NCBI GenBank assembly: GCA_030425205.1
Contig: JAUIAP010000005.1
Span: 62,001-126,000, forward strand
Length of the DNA: 64,000 nt
Origin: Anaerolineae bacterium
GTDB lineage: Bacteria > Chloroflexota > Anaerolineae > Promineifilales > Promineifilaceae
Direction of reading: 5' to 3'
Made by a program: the position numbers and the translations under genes. This document shows, in pieces, positions 51,333 through 60,360 of the stretch (the stretch's first letter is position 1; the number at the start of each line of letters is the position of its first letter). The notes beneath the pieces are model-generated. The model was not told where the DNA came from and ran no database searches. It saw only the letters and a program-made list of their open reading frames with translations.

Positions 51333-52523
51333 TCAATGGGTGCGCTTTTGCTGCAATCCGACTATCCAGTATACAAACGGAATCAACAGTAAATTCCCAA
51401 TTGCGAGGTAACGGAAAATGGTGGCAAATGGCATCGTGTCAGTTAACGAAGTCGGCACACCATCCCCGAGCGCAATCCCGATATTTGCCATCGTCTGAAA
51501 GATCGCAAACATCGAACCCGCGATGCGTTTGTCGCTGACGCTCATCGCCAGTGCCGCATACACTGTCCAGTGCAAACCGACGACAACGCCCCAGACGACA
51601 CCCACAATTAGCAGCACATTGATCTCCGTCAATGTGCTAATGATAAAGCCGCCAATAGTAACGAGGGAAACGGTGATAAGCGCGAGGGATTTTCGGCCGA
51701 ATCGTCCCACGCCCCACGCTGCGAACAACGCCCCGCCGACCATCCCAACACCCTTCAGAGAACCGTAGTTCCCCAATGTCACCTGCTCCGCCCCCAATTC
51801 GCTGCTCATATAAAATGTGACCAGCCCATCAATGCCTTGAAAGGTAAACCAAACGCCAATCAACATGATCCCAAACAGCAAATTGGCCGGCTGTAGCATG
51901 ACGCGAAACGCGCTCCATTCAAACTGCTCCCCCGCACTACGCTGCGCTGGCTCCCGCACCTGCACCAACAAAAAGAGTGGCACGAGCAGACAGATAGAGA
52001 CAACCAAGAAGATGGTGTTGTAGCCGAATCTTTGTGCCACGATGCCAAAGACGACCGATAAGATGACCAACCCCGCTGCGCGTCCACCCGTCATGTAACT
52101 TTGTACCCGACTGTGGTCGCTTGGATCGATCACGTCAATCGCATACGCATCGGCCGTCGCGTCAAACATCGCCATAAAAAAGGTCGCACCGACTACCATC
52201 ACGGCAACCGCCCCAAAATTGACCGCAGGATCAATAAAGTAGGCGATGAAAAAGGCGACAGAACAGGCGATCACGCCGATGACCATGTACGGCCAACGGT
52301 GTCCCATCCCAAATAGGTTGACCCGATCACTGACGATCCCATACAAGAATTTGAGGATAAACGGCAAGAGCGCGAGGCTGGCAACCGCACCGATCCTGTT
52401 CGCATCGATCCCCGCACTGCTCATATGGGGTTTGAAAAAGTTGAGTTGATAGGCGGTGATCACCCCCTGCACAAAGTACAGCGAGGCGAAGAGGGCAAAG
52501 TAAAAGTTGCGGGTACGTTTCAT
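51333..52523 (-). CDS. MFS transporter
   Basis: The 396-residue protein starts at the ATG at 52523 (MKRTRNFYFALFAS). It has about 12 hydrophobic segments, a loop-2/3 motif region FLYGIVSDRVNLFGMGHRWP and MFDATADAYAIDV, like AmpG-type/PAT-family permeases. The loop 8-9 half (GALFAAWGVGRFGRKSL) repeats the MFS signature. AmpG imports muropeptides, but this assignment is too specific to claim. The long upstream extension of the frame (to 52652) is hydrophilic and lacks support. Confidence 0.9.
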   Translation of the reverse strand: MKRTRNFYFALFASLYFVQGVITAYQLNFFKPHMSSAGIDANRIGAVASLALLPFILKFLYGIVSDRVNLFGMGHRWPYMVIGVIACSVAFFIAYFIDPAVNFGAVAVMVVGATFFMAMFDATADAYAIDVIDPSDHSRVQSYMTGGRAAGLVILSVVFGIVAQRFGYNTIFLVVSICLLVPLFLLVQVREPAQRSAGEQFEWSAFRVMLQPANLLFGIMLIGVWFTFQGIDGLVTFYMSSELGAEQVTLGNYGSLKGVGMVGGALFAAWGVGRFGRKSLALITVSLVTIGGFIISTLTEINVLLIVGVVWGVVVGLHWTVYAALAMSVSDKRIAGSMFAIFQTMANIGIALGDGVPTSLTDTMPFATIFRYLAIGNLLLIPFVYWIVGLQQKRTH

Positions 52524-52581
52524 CGCGCAATTGTATGCGACTATGCGTGCTCTGACACGATCATTTTCTACCAACCTTTTA

Positions 52582-52610
52582 TTGAGTGCACATGACAATT
52601 GTGTTAGACT
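52582..52610 (+). promoter_or_regulatory. Putative uvrA promoter
   Basis: TTGAGT (52582-52587) and TAGACT (52605-52610) have a 17-bp spacer, 51 bp before the uvrA ATG. I see no clear SOS (LexA) box. Confidence 0.4.
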
Positions 52611-52660
52611 GCATGTTCTATTTCTAACCCTTTTTCCCGGATTCACATTCAAACATCATT

Positions 52661-55549
52661 ATGGCAAACAAAATCATTGTGCGTGGCGCACGCGAACATA
52701 ACCTGAAAAATATCAACGTCGAGATTCCGCGTGATCAGTTGGTCGTTATCACTGGTGTGTCGGGGTCGGGAAAGTCGTCGCTGGCGTTCCAAACCATTTT
52801 TGCAGAAGGGCAGCGTCGCTATGTTGAGAGCTTATCGGCGTATGCTCGGCAATTTCTGGGACAAATGGAAAAGCCTGCGGTCGATCAGATTGAGGGGTTG
52901 AGTCCAGCCGTTTCAATCGACCAGAAAGGGGTTAGCTCGAACCCACGGTCGACCGTTGGGACAGTGACAGAGGTTTACGACTATTTGCGCTTGCTGTATG
53001 CACGAGCGGGAACACCTCATTGCCCTGTCTGTGGTCGGCCGATAATGCCACAATCGGCCGAATTAATCGTCAATACCATCCTCAAAGATTTTCCAGACGC
53101 GCGGCTACAAATTCTTGCGCCACTGATCAAAGATCGCAAGGGTGAACATCTCAGCGTCTTTGATGATGTGCGCGCGGAAGGCTTTGTGCGGGTCCGCGTC
53201 AACGGCACGATGTACAACGTCGATGATGAAATTCTGCTCGACCGTTATAAGAATCACACGATTGAAGCGGTTGTCGATCGCGTCGTCGTTCGTCCAGATG
53301 ACATCACCGATCCCACAAGTGAAAGCTATGCCAGCACGCGCACCCGCCTCACCGATAGCATCGAAACTGCGCTCTTGCTTGGTGCAGGCATCGTCATCAT
53401 CAATGATGTGACCGACCGTAATAACCCCGTCGATCATCTCTACTCTGAGCATCTCTTCTGTCCATACGACGGGACAAGCATTCCTGAAATCGAACCGCGC
53501 ACATTCAGTTTCAACAGTCCGCACGGCGCGTGTGAGAGCTGTCAGGGGCTGGGCGCGAAAAAAGAGATTGATGCAGGGTTGGTCGTGCCGGATCGGTCTC
53601 TTTCGCTCAAAGATGGGGCAATTGCAGCGTGGCCGATGGATGATAAAGATGGCTACTATTGGCAGCTACTCAAGGCCGTTTGTAAGTTCTATGACATCCC
53701 AATCGACAAGCCGTTTGAAGATCTCTCCACGGCGCAACAGACAATTTTGTTGCATGGCAGCAAGACGACAGAAATTCCCGTTCATTACAAAACAGGGAAA
53801 GGCAGCCGGCGCGTCTATCACACAAAATATGAAGGCGTGATCCAAAATTTGCGTCGTCGTTATAGTGAGACAACCAGCGATTATATGCGCGGTAAAATCG
53901 AAGAGTTTATGCAGGATCAGCCTTGCGAAACGTGTGGTGGGGCGCGGTTAAATCCAATTGCGCGTGCTGTGACGCTTAAAGACACGCCGATCCATGCGAT
54001 CACGGCAATGCCCATCATTGAATCACTCGAATGGATCACAGATGTCGATGCGCGTAACGTTCTGACAGATCGGCAAAAGCTGATTGCGGCCCCCATTCTC
54101 AAGGAAGTTTGTGAACGACTGCAATTTCTGGTCGATGTTGGACTTGACTATTTGACCCTAAATCGTGCCGCTGGCTCACTCAGCGGCGGCGAAGCCCAAC
54201 GCATTCGTCTCGCCACGCAAATCGGCTCCCGCTTGATGGGCGTACTCTACGTTCTCGATGAGCCATCCATTGGTCTGCATCAACGTGACAACGCCCGCCT
54301 CATCAGTACGCTCAAGGGAATGCGCGATCTCGGCAATACCGTGCTCGTCGTTGAACATGACGAAGACACGATGCTCGAATCAGATTGGATTATCGACTTG
54401 GGGCCGGGAGCGGGTAAGCATGGTGGCGAAATTGTCGCGGAGGGAACGCCCAAGCAGGTGATGAAAAACCCTGCCTCAATCACGGGCAAATATCTCAGCG
54501 GCAAGATGGGAATTGGTGTCCCATCCAGCCGGCGCATGGGTAATGGCGAAACATTGGTGATCAAAAATGCGCGTGCCAATAACCTGAAATGTATCGACAT
54601 CGAAATCCCGTTGGCGACGATGGTGTGTGTAACGGGCGTAAGCGGCAGCGGTAAGAGTTCGTTTGTCATTGAGACGTTAAGCAAGAAGCTGTACCAACAT
54701 TTTTATCGCTCTCGCGAAGTTCCCGGCGCACATGACAAAGTGCAGGGGCTTGAACATTTGGACAAAGTGATTCGGATCGATCAGAGTCCAATCGGTCGAA
54801 CCCCTCGCTCCAATCCAGCCACCTATACCAACCTGTTTAATCCCATCCGTGATCTATTTGCGGGTCTCCCCGAAAGTAAAATGCGCGGCTACAAACCCGG
54901 TCGCTTTAGTTTTAACGTCAAGGGTGGACGTTGCGAGGCGTGTCAAGGGCAAGGGCAAAACCGCATCGAAATGCAGTTCCTGCCGGACATTTATGTGCCT
55001 TGTGATGTATGTCATGGCTCTCGTTTTAATCGGGAGACGCTGCAAGTCACCTTTCGCGGCAAGAGCATCGCGGACGTGCTGGAAATGACGATTGAAGAGG
55101 CGGTCGAGTTTTTCGAGACACACGTCCCAATTCGCCGCCGTTTACAAACGATGATGGATGTCGGACTTGGCTACATTCGTCTGGGACAACCCGCACCCAC
55201 TCTGAGTGGTGGTGAGGCACAGCGCATCAAGCTAAGCCGCGAACTGAGCAAAATTGCTACAGGGCGCACCATCTATATCCTTGATGAACCCTCGGTCGGT
55301 CTACACAGCCACGATGTTGCCAAGTTAATCCACGCGCTCAATCGCCTCGTTGACAAAGGCAATACCGTTGTCATCATCGAACACAATCTGGATATCATCA
55401 AAGTTGCTGACCACATCATTGACTTGGGGCCAGAGGGTGGCGCACGTGGTGGTCATATCGTCGCCATCGGCACACCAGAAGAAGTCGCGGACGTCGAAGG
55501 TTCCTACACGGGGCATTTCCTCAAACCATATTTGAACGGCCACAATTGA
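52661..55549 (+). CDS. uvrA: Excinuclease ABC subunit A
   Basis: The 962-residue protein starts [14 protein letters not shown] and has Walker [12 protein letters not shown], the first zinc module (CPVCGRPI), CESCQGLG and signatures [15 protein letters not shown] and [10 protein letters not shown]. The second half has [14 protein letters not shown] and the second zinc module [16 protein letters not shown]. It is the damage-recognition ATPase of nucleotide excision repair and acts with UvrB. Length and motifs are complete. Two TCGGCCGA sites lie 19 bp apart in the first zinc module and none in the remaining 2.5 kb. Convergent with hpf across a repeat-rich spacer. Confidence 0.98.
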   Translation: MANKIIVRGAREHNLKNINVEIPRDQLVVITGVSGSGKSSLAFQTIFAEGQRRYVESLSAYARQFLGQMEKPAVDQIEGLSPAVSIDQKGVSSNPRSTVGTVTEVYDYLRLLYARAGTPHCPVCGRPIMPQSAELIVNTILKDFPDARLQILAPLIKDRKGEHLSVFDDVRAEGFVRVRVNGTMYNVDDEILLDRYKNHTIEAVVDRVVVRPDDITDPTSESYASTRTRLTDSIETALLLGAGIVIINDVTDRNNPVDHLYSEHLFCPYDGTSIPEIEPRTFSFNSPHGACESCQGLGAKKEIDAGLVVPDRSLSLKDGAIAAWPMDDKDGYYWQLLKAVCKFYDIPIDKPFEDLSTAQQTILLHGSKTTEIPVHYKTGKGSRRVYHTKYEGVIQNLRRRYSETTSDYMRGKIEEFMQDQPCETCGGARLNPIARAVTLKDTPIHAITAMPIIESLEWITDVDARNVLTDRQKLIAAPILKEVCERLQFLVDVGLDYLTLNRAAGSLSGGEAQRIRLATQIGSRLMGVLYVLDEPSIGLHQRDNARLISTLKGMRDLGNTVLVVEHDEDTMLESDWIIDLGPGAGKHGGEIVAEGTPKQVMKNPASITGKYLSGKMGIGVPSSRRMGNGETLVIKNARANNLKCIDIEIPLATMVCVTGVSGSGKSSFVIETLSKKLYQHFYRSREVPGAHDKVQGLEHLDKVIRIDQSPIGRTPRSNPATYTNLFNPIRDLFAGLPESKMRGYKPGRFSFNVKGGRCEACQGQGQNRIEMQFLPDIYVPCDVCHGSRFNRETLQVTFRGKSIADVLEMTIEEAVEFFETHVPIRRRLQTMMDVGLGYIRLGQPAPTLSGGEAQRIKLSRELSKIATGRTIYILDEPSVGLHSHDVAKLIHALNRLVDKGNTVVIIEHNLDIIKVADHIIDLGPEGGARGGHIVAIGTPEEVADVEGSYTGHFLKPYLNGHN

Positions 55550-55604
55550 CATGCGGATTCTCGTTACAATTTAGGCATAGGCACTGAAGACGCAAAGAAA
55601 GCTG

Positions 55605-55659
55605 GCCACGAATTACACCAATTACACGAATTGGGTGTTTTATTCGTGCAATTCGTGGC
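55605..55659. repeat. Stem-loop of ACGAATTACAC-type words
   Basis: GCCACGAATTACAC (55605-55618) pairs with 55646-55659 at 13 of 14 positions; inside, the word AATTACACC/AATTACACGAATT repeats directly. Preceded by AAGACGCAAAGAAAGC. It looks like a dispersed non-coding element between uvrA and hpf. Confidence 0.5.
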
Positions 55660-55688
55660 AACAAATCAACCTCGTCACACCTGAAACA

Positions 55689-55719
55689 AAAAACGCGACA
55701 GATAATCTGCCGCGTTTTT
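55689..55719. terminator. Bidirectional terminator between uvrA and hpf
   Basis: AAAAACGCG (55689-55697) pairs with CGCGTTTTT (55711-55719), with A and T tracts forming the stem ends for both directions. Confidence 0.8.
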
Positions 55720-55744
55720 GTTATCAAGCGAGAAAACTTTTCTC

Positions 55745-56317
55745 TTACATCACTTCTGGTTGTAGCAAACCGAATGCGCCGTCCTTGCGTTTGTAGACGA
55801 GGTTAACACGGCTTTCGTCGGGATCGTAATACATAAAAAAGTCATGTCCGAGCAGCTCCATTTGGTCGATCGCTTCTTCGGCCGACATTGGCTGCAAGGC
55901 AAACTTTTTACGCCGCAAGATAATCGGATTTTCATCGTCGATATCTGCCTCATTATCGAGTGGCAATGGCTCTAATTCCATCATCAGATCGGCGGCTGGC
56001 ACGCCCTTGCGGCGCATTTTTTGCTGCTTCCCACGATACCGCTTGATCTGGCGATAAATTTTGTCCACCACTCTATCGACAGCTGCATTTACATCCGCAT
56101 GATGCTCTTCCGCACGTAAAATTGTGCCACGTTTATCGCGTAGTGTGATTTGGGCGATGTGTCGCTCATTGGCGTTGCGCGCATTTTGCGCCGTCACGTC
56201 CACGCGCACCGAGTCAAGCGTCGGCATATAGCGTTCGAGCCGTTCCGTTTTTTTCTCGATATATTCGTGTTGTTGATCACTAAGTTTGATGTCTCTGGTG
56301 TGAATTGTCGGTTCCAT
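55745..56317 (-). CDS. hpf: Long-form ribosome hibernation promoting factor
   Basis: The 190-residue protein has the S30AE/YfiA domain at 1-100 (IHTRDIKLSDQQHEYIEKKTE, AQITLRDKRGTILRAEE, DVNAAVDRVVDKIYRQIKRY). A linker and the C-terminal dimerisation domain follow (about 130-185: RRKKFALQPMSAEEAIDQMELLGHDFFMY). It inactivates 70S ribosomes and pairs them into 100S dimers in stationary phase. A strong AAGGAG lies 7 bases before the ATG. It is 27 bp downstream of comF on the same strand, an operon-like arrangement. Confidence 0.97.
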   Translation of the reverse strand: MEPTIHTRDIKLSDQQHEYIEKKTERLERYMPTLDSVRVDVTAQNARNANERHIAQITLRDKRGTILRAEEHHADVNAAVDRVVDKIYRQIKRYRGKQQKMRRKGVPAADLMMELEPLPLDNEADIDDENPIILRRKKFALQPMSAEEAIDQMELLGHDFFMYYDPDESRVNLVYKRKDGAFGLLQPEVM

Positions 56318-56344
56318 AGCTATGCTCCTTTACTTGTGAACCAT

Positions 56345-57049
56345 TTATGAAATTAGTGGAAAAGTTGGTGTCCGTGCGAGACAGAAGGCCGTGACAGATT
56401 GTGCGCCGGCGCGATATAGTGTTTCGGCCGATTCCGTCAATGTCGCCCCCGTCGTCAACACATCATCGATCAATAGAATATGTTTCCCGCGCACAACGGG
56501 TTCAACAGCCTGAAATGCGCCCCGCACATTGTCGCGCCGACTTTTGCCCTGTAACCCAACCTGCGGACGGGTATGACGCACACGAAATAAAATGTCGTGT
56601 CGCATGGGAATGTCCGTCTGCTGTGCAAACTGTTCGGCGATTAACTCCGATTGATTATAGCCACGTTCACGCTGACGTTCAGGATGTAGGGGAACAGGCG
56701 TGATAATATCAGCGCGTGTTCGCCATGTTGGCCATGCGCGAGCCATTATTTCACCAAGCGACTTCCCAACGGCTGCCGTCTGCGTGTACTTGAGCGCATG
56801 GACGGCTGGTCGGATCGGATCGGTAAAATAGGTTGCGGCTTGGAAAGGTGAAATAGGTGTTTGACAGCGTTGGCAGTGGGAGAGGTGAATTTCGGCCGAA
56901 TCACAGCGTTCACAACGCGGGGCTTCTACCCATTCAATCGTTTCAATGCAATTTTGACACAGGAGAGATGCTGGTCGCTGGCAGGCGACACAAGTGGCTG
57001 GCATGAAATTGTCAATCAAAGAACGCAAGTGGGAAGCGAACCGAGCCAA
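56345..57049 (-). CDS. comF: ComF-family phosphoribosyltransferase-like protein
   Basis: The protein has 234 residues from a TTG at 57049; the ATG at 57004 is a shorter alternative. The N-terminal zinc region has CVAC, CQNC, CERC and CQRC pairs. The PRTase fold follows, with PVPLHPERQRERGYNQSELIA and the PRPP loop HILLIDDVLTTGATLTES. ComF is needed for DNA uptake in competent bacteria. Two TCGGCCGA sites flank the gene's ends. A small pilin gene lies upstream, which may fit a DNA-uptake context. Confidence 0.92.
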   Translation of the reverse strand: MARFASHLRSLIDNFMPATCVACQRPASLLCQNCIETIEWVEAPRCERCDSAEIHLSHCQRCQTPISPFQAATYFTDPIRPAVHALKYTQTAAVGKSLGEIMARAWPTWRTRADIITPVPLHPERQRERGYNQSELIAEQFAQQTDIPMRHDILFRVRHTRPQVGLQGKSRRDNVRGAFQAVEPVVRGKHILLIDDVLTTGATLTESAETLYRAGAQSVTAFCLARTPTFPLIS

Positions 57050-57141
57050 ATGTCACCTGTTAGTTGGTAAGAAGGTTAGTACAAATCTGTGTCAAAACGA
57101 CACAACTTCATGATAGGCATTTTAACAAGAATGTCAAGCTG

Positions 57142-57279
57142 TTAACCAAGTAGATTATTGATCCATGTTGTTATTTCAGGGCCCAGCAGAGCCAAAATCA
57201 CAATCAGCACCACTGCCACTAGCACCAATACAAGTGCTAATTCGATAAATCCTTCGCCTTTTTGATCGGGTCGTCGCAT
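57142..57279 (-). CDS. Flp-like small pilin/prepilin peptide
   Basis: This 45-residue ORF (ATG at 57279, stop 57142-57144) reads MRRPDQKGEGFIELALVLVL and then continues as a hydrophobic helix, ending GPEITTWINNLLG. A basic start, a Gly before the hydrophobic stretch, an early Glu and a single helix followed by GP match the Flp/Fap pilin family found in Chloroflexota. The usual form is KGQGLVEYALIL, with Glu5; here the Glu is 3 residues after the likely cleavage site. An AGGAAC ribosome-binding site and a promoter precede it. No tad or prepilin peptidase genes are in the window. Confidence 0.65.
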   Translation of the reverse strand: MRRPDQKGEGFIELALVLVLVAVVLIVILALLGPEITTWINNLLG

Positions 57280-57300
57280 GTTTGTTCCTAATAGTAAGAA

Positions 57301-57329
57301 TTAATATTCGCCTAAGACGAAATTGGCAA
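57301..57329 (-). promoter_or_regulatory. Putative promoter of the Flp-like pilin gene
   Basis: On the minus strand TTGCCA (57324-57329) and TATTAA (57301-57306) are separated by 17 bp. The start would be near 57294, about 15 bases before the ATG and just in front of the AGGAAC ribosome-binding site. Confidence 0.45.
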
Positions 57330-57370
57330 GTCTGTTTTCGCTGGCAATTTTATACCCCAACCCGCCAAAC

Positions 57371-57397
57371 AAAAAGCGCGACGATTGCCCGTCGCGC
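57371..57397 (-). terminator. Intrinsic terminator of the NarL-type regulator gene
   Basis: On the minus strand GCGCGACG and CGTCGCGC (57376-57397) form an 8-bp stem, followed by TTTTT (57371-57375), 31 bp after the regulator stop. Confidence 0.8.
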
Positions 57398-57427
57398 CGT
57401 TACTAATCATTGTGAAAATCAAGCGTG

Positions 57428-58117
57428 TTAAGCTGGCACACGATCAAGGCGAACCCAGCCGTTGCTTAACGCATAGACGGCCGCCTGTGTGCGGTCATCC
57501 ACGCGTAGCTTACGCAAGATCGCGGTCATGTGATTTTTCACGGTCTGATGGCTAATGCCAAGTGAGAATGCGATCTCTTTGTTGCTTGCGCCACGTGTCA
57601 CGTTTTCGAGGATTTCCATTTCGCGTGGCGAAAGTGGTACGAACGAATCGCTGGCTTTGCTTTCGAGTGCGTTGGCGATGCCAAGTTTCTCTTCAAGCCA
57701 CACGACCAACTCTTCATACGTCATGCGTTGTTCACCAACGGCGTAAAAACCGTCGTGAACGTAGTGGATGATGTCGATGAGGGCATCGGGGGCAACATCT
57801 TTTGGACAGTAGGCAGATGCGCCAGCACGTAGTGCATGCAGAACTTGTTGTGCATCATCATACCCAGTAATTGTGACAACTTGTGCATTGGGCAAGCCTG
57901 CCTTAATGCGACGTGTTACTTGCAATCCGTTGATCGTTGGGAGGTTAATGTCCATCATGATGACATCGGGCTGATGCTGGAACGCCATCTGAATTGCCTG
58001 TTTGCCATCATACGCCTCTGCGACGACGTTGAGACAGTCGTCTGTTTCAATCACATCACGAAGACCTTGCCTAAAAAGTGGATGGTCGTCTACTAACATT
58101 ACTTTAATTTCGTGCAT
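57428..58117 (-). CDS. NarL/FixJ-family response regulator
   Basis: The 229-residue protein has a receiver domain (MLVDDHPLFRQGL, phospho-Asp in IMMDINLPTINGLQ, Thr/Lys in TGYDD and CPKD) and a LuxR-type helix-turn-helix (about 160-220: LSPREMEILENVTRGASNKEIAFSLGISHQTVKNHM). No histidine kinase is adjacent. The terminator at 57371 and an A/T-rich upstream region suggest a single-gene unit. Confidence 0.95.
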   Translation of the reverse strand: MHEIKVMLVDDHPLFRQGLRDVIETDDCLNVVAEAYDGKQAIQMAFQHQPDVIMMDINLPTINGLQVTRRIKAGLPNAQVVTITGYDDAQQVLHALRAGASAYCPKDVAPDALIDIIHYVHDGFYAVGEQRMTYEELVVWLEEKLGIANALESKASDSFVPLSPREMEILENVTRGASNKEIAFSLGISHQTVKNHMTAILRKLRVDDRTQAAVYALSNGWVRLDRVPA

Positions 58118-58267
58118 AACTACTTCCTACATGCCATACAATACAAGCCGCAAGTTGCAGCGTATTCCTTTTGGCTACTACTAAGGTGCTACTACTTGAG
58201 TGCTAGTATAGACTAATTTAGGCTAATGGAAGCAACTTGTTTTACACAATCGGCGTTAAAGAAGCGA

Positions 58268-59173
58268 TCATAAAGGGCGCGTGGCGTAGACAGTGAACAG
58301 ATCACCGAAGTTGATCGGGATTGCAACTTCGGCCAAACGAAATTTATCGACTGCCCAATGGGCTAATTTGCCCAATGGTTTGTTAAACCCCTCTAGTCTT
58401 GAGGCAAGATAGCCCAGCCGCAAATAACGTCCTTCTGTTCGCGCTTCCAAGATGTCAAACCCGACATCGGCCATCAGGCGTGAGAGGGAGCGTTTGCCAA
58501 AAAACTGCACGTGCATCTCCATTAACCATGGCCAGCGTGATCCCATCAGGCGAGCGGTCAAACTTTCGACGTTCATCGTATGCACGGCGATCAGGCCGCC
58601 GGGTTTAAGTTTGGCGAATGATTTTTCGAGTTCGGCACGTGGATCGTCAAGGTGTTCGATGACATCCCACATGGTGAGGACATCAAACGTTTGGTGGGCA
58701 AGTTCGGCCGAATCTAAAGTCCCCTCGATCATGCACAGATCGCGCCGTCGTGCTTCCCGCACTGCCCATGCAGAGGGTTCAACACCGATGGCGCGCCAGC
58801 CAGCATTTTGTGCAGTCTCGACAAAAACGCCGATGTAGGCACCTACATCGAGCAGTGTGCGGCCATTGCCAGCACCCGTAAAGCGTTCGAGTGCGTTGAG
58901 GTGTTTCTCAAAAGTCAGTTCGCGGCCAGCGCGCTCCGCGACGTAGGTCTCGTCCTCGACAGTCGTGTAGGCATGGAGTAGATCATCCGCCTCCCAAGTG
59001 GGATTGGCAAAAATATGGGCGCAATCGGCGCACTGCACAATTTGTGTGTGCTCGCCATAGTCGGGGGTTGTGCAGCGAAACGCCTCAACGCGCGGCGCGT
59101 GTGTATTAAGCGTAGATTGATAACGCACAAACCAATTGTCTGCGCCACAGACATTACAATTAACGTATTTCAT
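58268..59173 (-). CDS. Class I SAM-dependent methyltransferase with N-terminal zinc ribbon
   Basis: The 301-residue protein starts with a zinc ribbon (CNVCGADNW and QCADC), then the Rossmann core: motif I LLDVGAYIGVFVETAQ, GVEPSAWAVREA, FDVLTMWDVIEHLDDP and LKPGGLIAVHTMNVE. This layout (Zn ribbon plus Methyltransf_23) is common among sugar or polyketide methyltransferases. With a polyprenol-phosphate mannose synthase 42 bp upstream on the same strand, a role in glycolipid or glycan modification is plausible. The substrate is unproven. Confidence 0.9.
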   Translation of the reverse strand: MKYVNCNVCGADNWFVRYQSTLNTHAPRVEAFRCTTPDYGEHTQIVQCADCAHIFANPTWEADDLLHAYTTVEDETYVAERAGRELTFEKHLNALERFTGAGNGRTLLDVGAYIGVFVETAQNAGWRAIGVEPSAWAVREARRRDLCMIEGTLDSAELAHQTFDVLTMWDVIEHLDDPRAELEKSFAKLKPGGLIAVHTMNVESLTARLMGSRWPWLMEMHVQFFGKRSLSRLMADVGFDILEARTEGRYLRLGYLASRLEGFNKPLGKLAHWAVDKFRLAEVAIPINFGDLFTVYATRPL

Positions 59174-59215
59174 TAGGGTAAATTACAAGTTGTAAGCAGC
59201 CACCACCACTTGCAA

Positions 59216-59977
59216 CTAGACTGGATTAACAATTTCGGCCGAATGTCGCGGCGCACGTTTCAATAGCCGACGCGCCAATAGGCGAAAGATGGTGTACTGT
59301 GCTTTGAAAATTTCATTGCGTGAAATTTTGGTTGTCCCTTCACGGCGATCTTCGAAGATGATCGGGACTTCACCAACCTGCCAGCCGCGTCGCTCACACA
59401 AAAATAACATTTCGACCAAAAACGAATAACCACTCGAAAAAATCCGATCAAGCGGAATCGATCGCAGCACTTCGCTGCGATAGAGCCGAAAGCCTGCTGT
59501 CGTATCGTGTGCCTTGAGGCCAAGCAGAGTGCGTGCGACAAAGTTTGAGATCGCACTGAGCCAAATGCGCGCACGAGGCCAGTTGAGCGTCCCGCCACCC
59601 GGCACATAGCGCGACCCAATAACGAGATGTTTCTCACCAATCAGGTCGAGCATCGAAGGGATATAGCGCGGGTTGTGGGAAAAGTCGGCATCCATCGTCA
59701 TCACATTTTCGGCGTTGAGCGTATCGAGCGCATAGCGGAAACCTGCGATGTAGGCCGTACCAAGACCGAGCTTGCCCTGTCGATGGATGACGTGAACGCG
59801 CAACGGCTCTTTTTCCGACCATTTGTCTGCCAAATCGCCTGTGCCATCGGGCGATCCATCGTCCACATTGACGATCCCTAAATTTACGGGCAGGGCGAGA
59901 AGCTGGCTAAATAGATTATCGAGATTATCCGCCTCATTATAGGTTGGGACGATCACGTAGGTAGTTGGTTTACTCAT
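59216..59977 (-). CDS. Polyprenol-phosphate mannose synthase (GT2, DPM1-like)
   Basis: The 253-residue single-domain GT2 enzyme has VIVPTYNEADNL, the DDGSPDGT nucleotide-sugar motif, GKLGLGTAYIAGF, the DxD-like MTMDADFSHNP and the DPM1-type TTAGFRLYRSEVL and YSFLVEML. It moves mannose from GDP-mannose to a polyprenyl phosphate, which then serves membrane-bound GT-C mannosyltransferases. No C-terminal transmembrane helices are present. A GT-C-like polytopic protein gene lies divergently at 60361, and the pair may supply one glycosylation path. Confidence 0.92.
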   Translation of the reverse strand: MSKPTTYVIVPTYNEADNLDNLFSQLLALPVNLGIVNVDDGSPDGTGDLADKWSEKEPLRVHVIHRQGKLGLGTAYIAGFRYALDTLNAENVMTMDADFSHNPRYIPSMLDLIGEKHLVIGSRYVPGGGTLNWPRARIWLSAISNFVARTLLGLKAHDTTAGFRLYRSEVLRSIPLDRIFSSGYSFLVEMLFLCERRGWQVGEVPIIFEDRREGTTKISRNEIFKAQYTIFRLLARRLLKRAPRHSAEIVNPV

Positions 59978-60360
59978 AGCTGTGCAAGTTTAACAGGGTG
60001 GACGATAGTCGGCTATTTGCGACGGGGAGCTATAAGGTTTCCGTTGCTGAAATGGAGGGATAGGTTGGTGCATGAGGGGCAGGAGGGTGCCCCTCATGCG
60101 GGCGGTGAAAGCTGGGGTATAGGGGGGAGGGCCAGCTTCCACACATGCAGACAGCAATTTCAGTGGGGGCTGTCTTCTGTCTGCACGATTAGGATTCTAG
60201 CAAAGATGGAGAAGCGACGCCCACTTTTCTTAAAGAAGCGACAAGACAGCTTGCAAAGGCATTGTGACTGAAGTAGCTCGGAAAATGGCCTGCGATAGAT
60301 GAGACGGCAAACGCTGAATTGGACACACATTGCGACCTGCTCTTAGGTGTGTAAAATCTG
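59978..60360. other. 383-bp divergent intergenic region with three consecutive G-rich hairpins
   Basis: No gene is seen. GCATGAGGGGCA (60070-60081) pairs perfectly with 60088-60099 around GGAGGG. AAGCTGG (60109-60115) pairs with CCAGCTT (60132-60138) around a G-rich loop. TGCAGACAG (60146-60154) pairs with 60177-60185, but its AGACAGC part can also pair with GCTGTCT (60169-60175). This looks like a structured RNA leader or small RNA transcribed rightwards; no known class (6S, SRP, RNase P, tmRNA) is recognised. No protein-like ORF is supported here. Confidence 0.4.

Noticed and set aside
60061-60190. 6S RNA, SRP RNA or RNase P RNA
   Set aside because: None of their conserved sequence blocks are present; kept only as an unclassified structured region.
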